Shown: positions 14,201 through 23,087 of the stretch, piece by piece
Layout: the number at the start of each line of letters is the position of its first letter
How positions within the stretch are numbered: the stretch's first letter is position 1
Source of the DNA: Rhodopseudomonas palustris
GTDB taxonomy: Bacteria > Pseudomonadota > Alphaproteobacteria > Rhizobiales > Xanthobacteraceae
DNA length: 64,000 nt
Direction: 5' to 3'
Assembly (NCBI GenBank): GCA_016215605.1
Contig: JACRJB010000007.1
Coordinates: 62,001 to 126,000, forward strand
Notes under the pieces: model-generated
The model's database searches: none
The model's input: the letters and a program-made list of their open reading frames with translations, nothing else
Told to the model about the DNA's origin: nothing
Program-made: the position numbers and the translations under genes

Positions 14201-15478
14201 ATGAAACGCATCGTCGCCGCGCTCGCGGCCGTCACCATCGCATCCACCACCATCGCGGCCACGGCGTCGCAGGCCGCGCCGCTGCCGGAAGCAAAGCCGG
14301 ACGAGGTCGGCTTTTCGCAAGCCGGTCTGACGCGGCTCGACGACTTCTTCGAGCGCGAGATCGCGCGCAAGCGCGTGCCCGGCGCGGTGGTGGCGATCGC
14401 CCGCGACGGCAGGCTGGTGCACTACAAGGCCTATGGTCAGCTCGATCCGGTCAAGGGCACGCCGATGCCGCTCGACGCGGTGTTCGCGCTGGCGTCGATG
14501 ACCAAGCCGATGGCGGCGGTGGCGGCGCTGACGCTGATGGAGCAGGGCCGCCTGCCGCTGCAGGCCAGGCTGGCCGACTACTACCCGGCGTTCGGCGCGA
14601 TGCAGGTCGGCGTCGTGCAGCCGGACGGGTCGATGAAGCTGGAGCCGCAGGCGCGGCCGATCCGGATTCACGATCTCTATCGCCACACCTCCGGCCTGAT
14701 GTATGGCGGCCGGCCCGACAGCGCGAGCCCGATGGCGCGGCTGTATCCGGACGGCACCGCGCCGGCGATCGAAGGCGACACCCAGGCGTTCGTCGACCGC
14801 ATCGCCAAGCTGCCGCTGGCGCATCAGCCGGCGACGCAGTTCGAATACGGCTTCTCGATCGACGTGCTCGGCGCGGTGGTCGAGAAGGTCGGCGAGCAGC
14901 GGCTCGGCGAGTATCTCGGCAAGGTCGTATGGCAGCCGCTGCGGATGAAGGACGCGACCTTCCACCCGACCGAGGCGCAGCGCCCGCGGCTGGCGCGGCC
15001 GTTCGCCAACGATCCGCTGACCGGCAAGCCGCAGGCGATCAAGCTGCTGGATACGCCGACGCAGTTCGATTGCGGCGGCGCCTGCGCCTTCGCCACCGTC
15101 GGCGACTATCTACGCTTCGGCCAGATGCTGCTGAACGGCGGCGAACTGGACGGCGCCCGCATCTTCAGCCCGCAGACCGTGCGCCACATGACGTCGAACC
15201 ACCTCGGGCCGGAGATCAAGAACACGGTCGCCAACATCGAGCCGCATCGCGCCGGCTTCGGCTTCGGGCTCAGCGTCGCGGTGCGCACCGAGAGCGGGCT
15301 GTCGGCGGTGCCGGGCAATCCCGGCGAGTTCACCTGGAACGGCGCCTACGGCACGCAGTTCTTCTGCGATCCGAAAGAGCGTCTGGTGGTCGTGGTCGGC
15401 ACCGCCGCGCCCGGCGAATTGCGCAAATATTATCGCGAGCAGGTCCAGGACATCGTCTACGGCGCGATGGTGAAGTGA
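14201..15478 (+). CDS. Secreted serine hydrolase (class C beta-lactamase fold)
   Basis: 425 residues with a signal peptide (cleavage near ATASQA-AP). The active-site SxxK is SMTK (S99, K102). The Tyr motif appears as YGFS near residue 223 rather than the YxN of true class C beta-lactamases. HTSGL and a late WNGAYGTQFFCDP segment are typical of EstB-type esterases and D-aminopeptidases in this fold. It is therefore probably a periplasmic esterase or peptidase, not an antibiotic-resistance enzyme. GGAGGA precedes the ATG at 14201. It lies 109 nt before a second secreted hydrolase in the same orientation. Confidence 0.9.
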   Translation: MKRIVAALAAVTIASTTIAATASQAAPLPEAKPDEVGFSQAGLTRLDDFFEREIARKRVPGAVVAIARDGRLVHYKAYGQLDPVKGTPMPLDAVFALASMTKPMAAVAALTLMEQGRLPLQARLADYYPAFGAMQVGVVQPDGSMKLEPQARPIRIHDLYRHTSGLMYGGRPDSASPMARLYPDGTAPAIEGDTQAFVDRIAKLPLAHQPATQFEYGFSIDVLGAVVEKVGEQRLGEYLGKVVWQPLRMKDATFHPTEAQRPRLARPFANDPLTGKPQAIKLLDTPTQFDCGGACAFATVGDYLRFGQMLLNGGELDGARIFSPQTVRHMTSNHLGPEIKNTVANIEPHRAGFGFGLSVAVRTESGLSAVPGNPGEFTWNGAYGTQFFCDPKERLVVVVGTAAPGELRKYYREQVQDIVYGAMVK

Positions 15479-15587
15479 GCGGCGGTGCAGCGCCGCGGAA
15501 CGCTATCTTTACATTCGCCGGCTAGATCTCGCCGCGGAGCCGAGCCTCCGCGGCGCGCGCCCGCGTGCCGCCCCTCCAGCATGGCGG

Positions 15588-16796
15588 ATGACGATGGGTC
15601 GAGTTCGATTGGCGCTGGTCGTGACATGGGCGATGCTCGCCGCCGCGTCCTCCGCGAGCGCCCAGCAGCCCGCGCCGGTGCAGGTCACCTCCGGCGTCTC
15701 GTATCAGTATCTCGATCGCTGGGACGTCGATCGCCTCAACAAGATCCTCACCACCGACACGCCGCAATTCGCCGGCATCAAGGTGACCTACACGCCCGCG
15801 ACCAACGCGGTGCGGCTGTATCGCGTGACCTATCAGTCGGTGGTTCCGGAGCGCGGCAACAAGCCGATCACCGCCACCGGCCTGATCGCGGTGCCCGACA
15901 CCCAGGCGACCGCGCTGCCGATGGTGTCGTATCAGCACGGCACGGTGTACGGGAAGCAGGAGGTGCCGTCGTTTCCGGAGCAGTCGCCCGAGACCCAGCT
16001 GATGATCGCGCAATTCGCCGGGCAGGGCTATCTGCTGATCGGCGCCGATTACTTCGGCATGGGCAGCTCGGCCGAGCCGGAAGGCTACATGGTCAAGGGC
16101 AGCCATCAGCAGGCGACCTACGACATGGTGGTCGCCAGCCGGGCCGTGCTCGCCGATCTCAAGCTGTCCGACACCAAGCTGTTCCTCAGCGGCTGGTCGC
16201 AGGGCGGCTTCGTCACGCTGGCGATGCTGGAGAAGCTCGAAGCGTCCGGCATGAAGGTGGCGGCGGCGACCACCGCCAGCGCCCCGGCCGACGCCTTTGC
16301 GGGCTTCGAGGGCTTCCTCAATTTTCCGCGCAAGATCGACGCCAGCTGGATTCCGACGATCTTCATCCTGACCGCGTTCTCGTTCGAGAACTACTACGGC
16401 GTGCCGGGCCTCGCCCGCGCGCTGCTGACCGAAGACAGCTACGACACCGCGCGAAAAGCCTATCTGCGCGAGCCGTTCGATCCGGCCGCGATCCCGACCG
16501 ACCTGAAGAAGCTGATCCGGCCGGACTATTTCGACCCGCAATACTTCGCCAACTCGGCCTATGGCCGCATCGTCGCGCAGACGCAGGCCTATCGCTGGGT
16601 GGTGAAGACGCCGGTGCGCACCTATTACGGCCTGACCGACGAGGCGATCCGCACCGAGCTCGGGCAGTTGCCGATGACCTGGCAGAAGGCGATGGGCAAC
16701 GACAAGATCGAGGCGGTGCCGACCGGCGACACCACCCACCGCGGCACGTTCGCCACGGCGGTGCCGCAATGGAAAAGCTGGTTCGATAGCAAGTAA
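15588..16796 (+). CDS. Secreted alpha/beta hydrolase
   Basis: 402 residues with a signal peptide (cleavage after about SASAQ). The nucleophile elbow GWSQGG lies near residue 202. SYQHGTVYGKQEVPS and GADYFGMGSS are the oxyanion-hole and early catalytic-domain segments seen in secreted lipase/feruloyl-esterase-like hydrolases. The late THRGTF may carry the catalytic His. The substrate is not readable. An alternative start two codons downstream (15594) is possible. The gene is convergent with chrA, 21 nt apart. Confidence 0.85.
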   Translation: MTMGRVRLALVVTWAMLAAASSASAQQPAPVQVTSGVSYQYLDRWDVDRLNKILTTDTPQFAGIKVTYTPATNAVRLYRVTYQSVVPERGNKPITATGLIAVPDTQATALPMVSYQHGTVYGKQEVPSFPEQSPETQLMIAQFAGQGYLLIGADYFGMGSSAEPEGYMVKGSHQQATYDMVVASRAVLADLKLSDTKLFLSGWSQGGFVTLAMLEKLEASGMKVAAATTASAPADAFAGFEGFLNFPRKIDASWIPTIFILTAFSFENYYGVPGLARALLTEDSYDTARKAYLREPFDPAAIPTDLKKLIRPDYFDPQYFANSAYGRIVAQTQAYRWVVKTPVRTYYGLTDEAIRTELGQLPMTWQKAMGNDKIEAVPTGDTTHRGTFATAVPQWKSWFDSK

Positions 16797-16817
16797 GCGC
16801 GGTCGTCCGGTTGTCGC

Positions 16818-18053
16818 TTACGCCGCGCTCAGCGCGAGCAGCGTCGTCGTGAGGGTGGTGCCGACCACGACGACGAGCGGCGGCGCGCGCCAGGCGGTGA
16901 GCAGCACGAAACCCGCCAGTGCGATCGCGACGTCGAGCGGTGTCGCGACCGTACTGGTCCAGACCGGATCGTAGAGCGCCGCGCCGAGCAGGCCGACCAC
17001 GGCGGCGTTGACGCCGCGCAGGATTGCCTGGGCATTCGCGTCGCCTCGACACCAACTCCAGAACGGCAGCGCGCCGACCAGGATCAGCACGCCGGGCAGG
17101 AAGATCCCGACGAGGCCGAGCAGGGCGCCCGCCGCTCCGTTCGGCGCCGGTCGAGCGATCGTTCCCAGATAGGCCGCGAAGCTGAACAGCGGCCCGGGCA
17201 CCGCCTGGGCTGCGCCATAGCCGGCCAGAAAGGCGTCGTCGCTCACCCATCCCGGCGCGACGAAGGCCTCGCGCAGCAGCGGCAGCACGACGTGGCCGCC
17301 GCCGAACACCAGCGCGCCGGAGCGATAGAACGCATCGAACAACGCGATGCCGGGCGAGCCGGTCGCCCGGCTCAGCACCGGAAGCCCGACCAGCAGCAGC
17401 ACGAAGGCCGCCAGCGCCGCCAGCCCGGCGGCACGCGACACCGGAAACGCGATCGGCGGCGCCGTCAGCGTCGGTCCGCTGCGGCAAAGCCACAGGCCGG
17501 CGAACCCGCCCACCGCGATGGCGCCGAGTTGCGCGACCGGCGAGGTGCTGATCAGCACCACCACGGCCGTGACCGCGGCGATCGAGGCGCGTTCGCGATC
17601 CGGACACAGCGCCCGCGCCATGCCCCACACCGCCTGCGCCACGATCGCCACCGCGGTCAGTTTCAGCCCGTGCAGCAGCGCGGTCCCGATCGGTCCGTGC
17701 AGTCCGGCGGCGCCGTAGGCGAACAGCACCAGCAGCACCGCGGACGGCAGCGTGAAGCCGGTCCACGCCGCCAGCCCGCCGAGAGGGCCGGCGCGGAACA
17801 GGCCGATCGCGAAGCCGACCTGGCTGCTGGCCGGCCCCGGCAGAAACTGGCACAGCCCGACCAGGTCGGCATAAGCGGGATCGTCGAGCCAGCGCCGACG
17901 CACGACGAACTCGTCACGAAAATAGCCGAGATGCGCGATCGGGCCGCCGAAACAGCTGAACCCGAGCCGCAGAAAGATCCGCAGCACCTCCAGCGGCGAG
18001 CCCGCGCCCGGCGCGGTTGCGGCTTGGTCGGCATCCGGCGCGTTGCTGGTCAC
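16818..18053 (-). CDS. chrA: Chromate transporter, ChrA (CHR family)
   Basis: 411 residues, two homologous halves of about six helices each. Half one carries LRLGFSCFGGPIAHLGYFRDEFV and QFLPGPASSQVGFAIG. Half two carries FGGGHVVLPLLREAFV and AAQAVPGPLFSFAAYLG. These are the duplicated CHR signatures. Full-length two-domain ChrA expels chromate (or imports/exports sulfate-like oxyanions) across the inner membrane. No chrB-like regulator is adjacent. Confidence 0.95.
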   Translation of the reverse strand: MTSNAPDADQAATAPGAGSPLEVLRIFLRLGFSCFGGPIAHLGYFRDEFVVRRRWLDDPAYADLVGLCQFLPGPASSQVGFAIGLFRAGPLGGLAAWTGFTLPSAVLLVLFAYGAAGLHGPIGTALLHGLKLTAVAIVAQAVWGMARALCPDRERASIAAVTAVVVLISTSPVAQLGAIAVGGFAGLWLCRSGPTLTAPPIAFPVSRAAGLAALAAFVLLLVGLPVLSRATGSPGIALFDAFYRSGALVFGGGHVVLPLLREAFVAPGWVSDDAFLAGYGAAQAVPGPLFSFAAYLGTIARPAPNGAAGALLGLVGIFLPGVLILVGALPFWSWCRGDANAQAILRGVNAAVVGLLGAALYDPVWTSTVATPLDVAIALAGFVLLTAWRAPPLVVVVGTTLTTTLLALSAA

Positions 18054-18157
18054 GATCGGGCGGTCCGCACCTGACGATGGTCGGCTGACGTGTCGATAAA
18101 GCAGAAGAGGCGCGCCGGCCAGCTTCGATGCGGCCGCGGCAACGGCGCCGGCGGGGC

Positions 18158-19426
18158 CTACCGCCCCGCGCCCTCGTTCGCCGCCAGCCGTGTCAGCGAC
18201 GGCGAGCCGGCGAGCTTCGCCAGCACGGTCTGCACCGGGTTCTTGGTCCAGGCCTGGGTGACGTAGTCGCGGTGGGTGATGCCGTCCTCGGTCTCGACGA
18301 AGATCACGCTGCCGGGCTTCAGCGGGCGGTCGAAATCCTCGGCGTAGCTCACGCCCTTGTCGCGCAGCAGCCGCATCAGCTCCTCGTCGTGGCGCCTGGT
18401 GTAACGCGTGTAGGACGAGACGAAGAACGCCGAGCGGTTACGCTCGATCCAGCCGGCGAATTTGTCGAGTTCGCCATACACCGCGTCGAGCAGCACCACG
18501 CCGCGGATGCGCTCGCCGGCGCCGCCGACCGCGAGGCTCCAGGCGGCAGGCACGTAGCCGCCGCTATAGGCGACGATCACCACCGGCATCGCGGCGAATT
18601 TCTTCGCCGACGACGGATCGCCGGTGAGCTGCGCCAGATGCTGGGCGGATTCGGCGAGGAAGCGCTTCAGCCCGCCCGGTTGCCAGAACTTGCCGGCGCT
18701 GGAATCGACCGCATCGACGGCGAGCTGCGGCGCCAGCAGCACGGCGTTGGCGCCGGAATTGGAAATCTGCTGCGGCAGCAATTGGCGATCGCGGACGTCG
18801 CGCTCCAGCGTCGCGCCGTTGCCGTGGAAGAACACCACGATCACGCCCGGCCGGTCGATGTCGAACTGCCGCGGCACGTGCATCAGCACGCGGTTGTCGG
18901 CGTAGGTCTGGTCCTGCCAGTACACCCGCCCGCCGGGGCCGCGATGGCCACGGCGCGGACCGTCGGAGACGTTCAGGAACGGCTCGTCGGTGCGCGGGTT
19001 CTTGCCGAGATAGGGGAAGGCGGAGGATTGCAGGCCGACCAGCGTGGTCAGCTCGTCGCGCTCGCGCTGCTGATGAAACGGCAGTTGCGGCGCCAGCGAC
19101 GCCATCTGCACGCCGCTTCGCGCCGGGAAGCGCTCGGCGGTGGTGACGATCCGCTTCGGCGGCGCGGCCTCGACCGGCTGCGGCGAGATCATCTCGGCGG
19201 CCTGGAAGCGGTCGGCGAAGTCGTCCTGCGGGCCGGGGAAACGGTCGTTGAAGCTGGCGGCGGCAGTGACGCTGCGCGAAGCGGTCGGGGACGGCGGCGC
19301 GCCGCCGCAGTGCGCCAGCGGCAGCGTCAGCGGCGCGATCAGCGCCAGCGCGCGCAGCCTGCGACGGGCGCGCGACAGCGCGCTCGCGGTCCGGCCGTGC
19401 CTATCGCACTGCACTGGTTCGATCAT
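18158..19426 (-). CDS. Exported alpha/beta hydrolase-like protein
   Basis: 422 residues from the ATG at 19426. The frame is open upstream to 19549, with further starts at 19483 and 19549, so the start is uncertain. I prefer 19426 because a hydrophobic export segment (ALALIAPLTLPLAHCGG) then lies near the N-terminus. The Cys could be lipidated, although His at -1 is unusual for a lipobox. GVIVVFFHGNGATLERDV is the oxyanion-hole region and VVIVAYSGGYVPAAWSL carries an AYSGG nucleophile elbow. VVLLDAVYGELDKF and a late DGITHRDYV (possible His) follow. Specific function unknown. Confidence 0.75.
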   Translation of the reverse strand: MIEPVQCDRHGRTASALSRARRRLRALALIAPLTLPLAHCGGAPPSPTASRSVTAAASFNDRFPGPQDDFADRFQAAEMISPQPVEAAPPKRIVTTAERFPARSGVQMASLAPQLPFHQQRERDELTTLVGLQSSAFPYLGKNPRTDEPFLNVSDGPRRGHRGPGGRVYWQDQTYADNRVLMHVPRQFDIDRPGVIVVFFHGNGATLERDVRDRQLLPQQISNSGANAVLLAPQLAVDAVDSSAGKFWQPGGLKRFLAESAQHLAQLTGDPSSAKKFAAMPVVIVAYSGGYVPAAWSLAVGGAGERIRGVVLLDAVYGELDKFAGWIERNRSAFFVSSYTRYTRRHDEELMRLLRDKGVSYAEDFDRPLKPGSVIFVETEDGITHRDYVTQAWTKNPVQTVLAKLAGSPSLTRLAANEGAGR

Positions 19427-19625
19427 CACCCCTGGCCCCAAGGACCGCGCCCCGGCGTCTCGCCATAGCGCGGCGTCGGCCATGCTGCAGCGACTTCCCC
19501 GATCCGACCTGACATGAGGGACACAACATCGTGTCCTGATTGTGTGCATCGCGCCACCCTGGGGTGTTTACCAGGTAAGCTGATACGCCCAGGCGGCTCA
19601 ATAAGTGATCAAACGCAGGGTTGGA

Positions 19626-19640
19626 TTAATTGCTCATTAA
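19626..19640. promoter_or_regulatory. CtrA-type box TTAA-N7-TTAA
   Basis: TTAATTGCTCATTAA fits the CtrA full-site consensus exactly. It lies 62 nt upstream of the permease start (19703) and about 200 nt from the divergent hydrolase start. CtrA is the cell-cycle response regulator of alphaproteobacteria. Binding here is a prediction. Confidence 0.5.
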
Positions 19641-19702
19641 CGTTGCTTGAACCGGATAGGCCCGGCCGGCACACTACACACGGCAGGGGGACGGCAATCC
19701 GG

Positions 19703-21088
19703 ATGGCGGCAGGTCAGACGCAGATGCAGCAACGCCCCGCCGCTGGGGCGACCGTCTCGGTCTGGGTGGCGACCGCGATCGTGGTCGCCGACATGGTCGG
19801 GGTCGGCGTCTTCACCAGCCTCGGCTTCCAGATCAACGACGTCGCGTCCGGCTTCTCGCTGCTGCTGCTGTGGGCGGTCGGCGGCGTGGTGGCGCTGTGC
19901 GGGGTGTTCGCCTATTCCGAACTCGGCGCGATGTTTCCCCGCTCCAGCGGCGAGTACAATCTGCTGGCGCGCTGCTATCACCCGGCCTTCGGCTTCGTCG
20001 CCGGCTTCGTCTCGGCCACCGTCGGCTTCGCCGCGCCGGTGGCGCTGGCGGCGATGGCGTTCGGCCAATACGCCAAGGCGGTCGTGCCGGGCGCGCCGCC
20101 GCTGGCGCTGGCGCTCGGCGTGGTCTGGCTGGTGTCGCTGGTGCAGCTCGCCGGCCTGCGCCACTCGGCGACGTTCCAACTCGTCGCCACCCTCGCCAAG
20201 GTGGCGCTGATCGTGGCGTTCCTGATCGCCGGATTCGCCATCGGCACGCCGCAGCCGATCTCGTTCGCGCCGCAGGCCGCCGACTGGACGCACATCGCCA
20301 GCCCGTCCTTTGCGATCGCGCTGGTGTTCGTGATGTACGCCTTCTCCGGCTGGAACGCCGCGACCTACATCACCGGCGAATTGCGCGATCCCGAGCGAAG
20401 CCTGCCGCGCGCGCTGTTGATCGGCACGCTGATCGTGACTGCGCTGTACGTCGCGCTCAACGCGGTGTTCCTCTACACCACGCCGCGCGCCGCGATGGCC
20501 GGGCAGCTCGACGTCGCCCGGATCGCCGGCGGCGCGATCTTCGGCGACACCGGCGGCCGCGTCGTCGCAACGATGATCTGCATCGGGCTGGTGTCCTCGA
20601 TCAGCGCCATGATGTGGATCGGCCCGCGCGTCACCATGACGATGGGCGAGGACCTGCCGGCGCTGCGGCTGTTCGCGCGGCGCTCGCCGGGCGGGGCGCC
20701 GCGGCCGGCGATCCTGCTGCAGCTCGGCGTCGCGACGCTGCTGCTCGCCACCCAGAGCTTCGAGGCGGTGCTGGATTTCATCCAGTTCAGCCTGCTGTTC
20801 TGCTCGTTCTTCACCGTGCTCGGCGTCGTCGTGCTGCGGATCACCCAGCCGGACCGCAAGCGGCCGTATCGTGCCTGGGGATACCCGGTGACGCCGGCGA
20901 TCTTCCTGCTCGTGACGCTGTTCATGATGACCTATCTTGTCACCGAACGGCCGCTGCAGTCGCTGCTCGGCGTGGCGCTGATGAGTGCGGGTCTTTTGAT
21001 CTATGTCCTGTTTCGCAGCCGAACCGAACCGGTCGATCCCGCGCCGGCCAGCCTCGAACGAGTCCCCCGCGATGCGTCACTACACTAG
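19703..21088 (+). CDS. APC-family amino acid permease
   Basis: 461 residues and about 12 transmembrane helices. TM1 reads VADMVGVGVFTSLGFQ (the GxGxF substrate-backbone motif of APC transporters) and is followed by YSELGAMFPRSSGEYNLL, the usual TM2-3 signature. FSGWNAATYITGELRDPERSLPRA near TM6-7 is also typical. It should import amino acids or amines by ion coupling; the substrate is unknown. A CtrA-type box lies just upstream. The last 17 nt overlap the next gene, suggesting coupled translation. Confidence 0.92.
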   Translation: MAAGQTQMQQRPAAGATVSVWVATAIVVADMVGVGVFTSLGFQINDVASGFSLLLLWAVGGVVALCGVFAYSELGAMFPRSSGEYNLLARCYHPAFGFVAGFVSATVGFAAPVALAAMAFGQYAKAVVPGAPPLALALGVVWLVSLVQLAGLRHSATFQLVATLAKVALIVAFLIAGFAIGTPQPISFAPQAADWTHIASPSFAIALVFVMYAFSGWNAATYITGELRDPERSLPRALLIGTLIVTALYVALNAVFLYTTPRAAMAGQLDVARIAGGAIFGDTGGRVVATMICIGLVSSISAMMWIGPRVTMTMGEDLPALRLFARRSPGGAPRPAILLQLGVATLLLATQSFEAVLDFIQFSLLFCSFFTVLGVVVLRITQPDRKRPYRAWGYPVTPAIFLLVTLFMMTYLVTERPLQSLLGVALMSAGLLIYVLFRSRTEPVDPAPASLERVPRDASLH

Positions 21089-22175
21089 GCGCGCCTTTGT
21101 GCGTGCGATCCTCGCGACCGGCCTGTTGCTCGTCGCCGCGCTGCCGGCGCGCGCCGCGGCGGCGACCGCCAACGACGTCGCGCTGTTCCTCGCCGGCATG
21201 GCGCCGCCGGCGGAGTCGCCGCTGACCCCGCTGACCCAGGACCCGGGGTGGCAGCGCCACGCGCGGTTCTTCGATCGGGCGTTCGGCGAGCTCGAGCAGC
21301 GGCAGCTGTCGAAGATCCGCGCCTGGACCGCGGTCAATCTCGCCGCGCCGCGGCCGACCATGTACTACATGTTCAGCGGCCCGGATTTTCTCTACGCCGA
21401 CGCGTTCTATGCGAACGCGACGACCTATGTGCTGAGCGCGCTGGAGCCGGTCGGCGCGATCCCCGATCTCACCAAGATGTCGCGCGGCGCGATCGTCAGC
21501 TCGCTGGCGAGCGTCGAGCGCTCGCTCTCCACCATCCTCGCCTTCAGCTTCTTCATCACCAAGGAGATGAAGACCGACCTGCGCGACCGCCAGGTCTCCG
21601 GCGTGCTGCCGGTGCTGTACGTGTTCCTCGCGCGCAGCGGCAAGACCATCCGCGAGGTGACGCCGGTGGTGCTCGACACCGAGGGCCAGTTCATCCCGGC
21701 GGCGGACAAGCCGGGCAGGGGCGCAACGCATGGCGTCAGGATACTGTTCGCCGGCGCCGACGGCGTTGCGCGGACGCTGTATTACTTCTCGACCGACCTC
21801 AGCAATTCCGGCGTCAAGGCCAGCGGCTTCCTGAAATTCTGCGCCACGCTGGCGCCCGGCAACAGCCTGATCAAGAGCGCGTCCTATCTGCTGCACTCGT
21901 CGAACTTCAGCACCGTGCGCGATTTCTTGCTCAGCAACAGCGCCAGCATCATCCAGGACGATTCCGGGATTCCGCTGGCTGCGTTCGGCGCCAAGGCGTG
22001 GCGGCTGTTCCCGTTCGGGCGCTACAAGGGGCCGATCGACAAGTTCCCCGGAACCTATCAGCGCCGCGCCGCCGAATTGTTCCAGGGCGCGCCGCCGATC
22101 GAGTTCGGCATCGGCTATCGCTGGCGGCCCTACGAGACCAATCTGCTGCTGGCGATCAAGGCGCCGGGGCAGTAG
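21072..22175 (+). CDS. Exported protein of unknown function
   Basis: 367 residues. The N-terminus (MRHYTRRAFVRAILATGLLL...ALPARAAAA) is a signal peptide with a twin-Arg. No domain is recognised. The mature part has a region rich in Tyr/Phe (TMYYMFSGPDFLYADAFYAN), then a helical central part and a final GYRWRPYETNLLLAIKA. The start overlaps the end of the permease gene, which implies co-transcription. It is well conserved in codon use with the host, so it is a real gene rather than a chance frame. Confidence 0.8.
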   Translation: MRHYTRRAFVRAILATGLLLVAALPARAAAATANDVALFLAGMAPPAESPLTPLTQDPGWQRHARFFDRAFGELEQRQLSKIRAWTAVNLAAPRPTMYYMFSGPDFLYADAFYANATTYVLSALEPVGAIPDLTKMSRGAIVSSLASVERSLSTILAFSFFITKEMKTDLRDRQVSGVLPVLYVFLARSGKTIREVTPVVLDTEGQFIPAADKPGRGATHGVRILFAGADGVARTLYYFSTDLSNSGVKASGFLKFCATLAPGNSLIKSASYLLHSSNFSTVRDFLLSNSASIIQDDSGIPLAAFGAKAWRLFPFGRYKGPIDKFPGTYQRRAAELFQGAPPIEFGIGYRWRPYETNLLLAIKAPGQ

Positions 22176-22302
22176 CCGCGTTCCGCTCCGCAGCGTCGTC
22201 TCATGTGATCGCGCGCGGAGGTCGCAGGCGGCGCGGCTGGTATTGCGGCGCACGCGTCCTATATCGCCATCATCCGTCCTCCGGTTTTCATCCGCCCATC
22301 TC

Positions 22303-23040
22303 GTGAGACGCCTGGTGATCCTTCTGCTGTTGTTGCTGATCGTGCCGATCGCCGTGTCGGCCGGCAAATACGCGCTGGGCGATCGCAGCGTGTCGTGGCA
22401 GTCGGCCGACCGCTCCAGCGCCGGCCTGTTGCCGCCGCCGGCGGCGCATCCCGAGGCGCTGGTGCGGGTGTTCGCCGCGCGCACCGTGCGCTGGCGCGGC
22501 ATCTTCGCGGTGCACAGCTGGATCGTGGTCAAGCCGGCGGGCGCCGCGCGCTACACCCGCTACGACTACACCGCGTGGGGCGATCCGATCCGCGTCAACG
22601 GCTTCGCCGCCGACGGCCGCTGGTTCGGCGACGAGCCGGAAGTGATCGCCGCCGCCGACGGCGAGGCCGCCGCGGCGATGATCCCGAAGATCGAGGCGGC
22701 GATCAAAAGCTACAAGCTCAGCGCCTATGGCGATTACCGCGCCTGGCCGGGGCCGAACTCCAACACCTTCGTCGCCGCGGCGCTGGCCGCGGTGCCGGAA
22801 CTGCGCACCACGCTGCCGCCGACCGCGATCGGCAAGGACTATCCGTGGGACGGCGGCTGGATCGGCGTCACGCCGTCCGGCACCGGCATCCGCGCCACGC
22901 TCGGCGGCTATCTCGGCCTGACGCTCGGCTGGATCGAAGGCGTCGAGCTGAATGTATTCGGCGCCGTGCTCGGCCTCGACCTGCGCCGCCCCGCCATCAA
23001 GCTGCCGGGATTGGGACGGATCGGGTTGAGCCCGATCTGA
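22303..23040 (+). CDS. DUF3750-family membrane-anchored protein
   Basis: 245 residues from the GTG at 22303. The frame is open to a TTG at 22243, and neither start has a strong ribosome binding site. An N-terminal transmembrane helix (RRLVILLLLLLIVPIAVS) is followed by a periplasmic domain with RVFAARTVRWRGIFAVHSWIV, YDYTAWGDPIRVNGFAADG and WPGPNSNTFVAA. I recognise these as the DUF3750 family. His, Asp and Asn-rich motifs (HSW, NSNTF) suggest a papain-like or transpeptidase-like fold, but activity is unproven. Confidence 0.75.
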   Translation: MRRLVILLLLLLIVPIAVSAGKYALGDRSVSWQSADRSSAGLLPPPAAHPEALVRVFAARTVRWRGIFAVHSWIVVKPAGAARYTRYDYTAWGDPIRVNGFAADGRWFGDEPEVIAAADGEAAAAMIPKIEAAIKSYKLSAYGDYRAWPGPNSNTFVAAALAAVPELRTTLPPTAIGKDYPWDGGWIGVTPSGTGIRATLGGYLGLTLGWIEGVELNVFGAVLGLDLRRPAIKLPGLGRIGLSPI

Positions 23041-23087
23041 CCGGTGCGATCGCAGCGCCAGCGGTGGCGGATGCGCCGCGGCAGGGG

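Noticed and set aside
14201-15478. Antibiotic-resistance class C beta-lactamase
   Set aside because: SxxK is present but the YxN motif is YGFS and the overall pattern is that of EstB-like esterases or peptidases.
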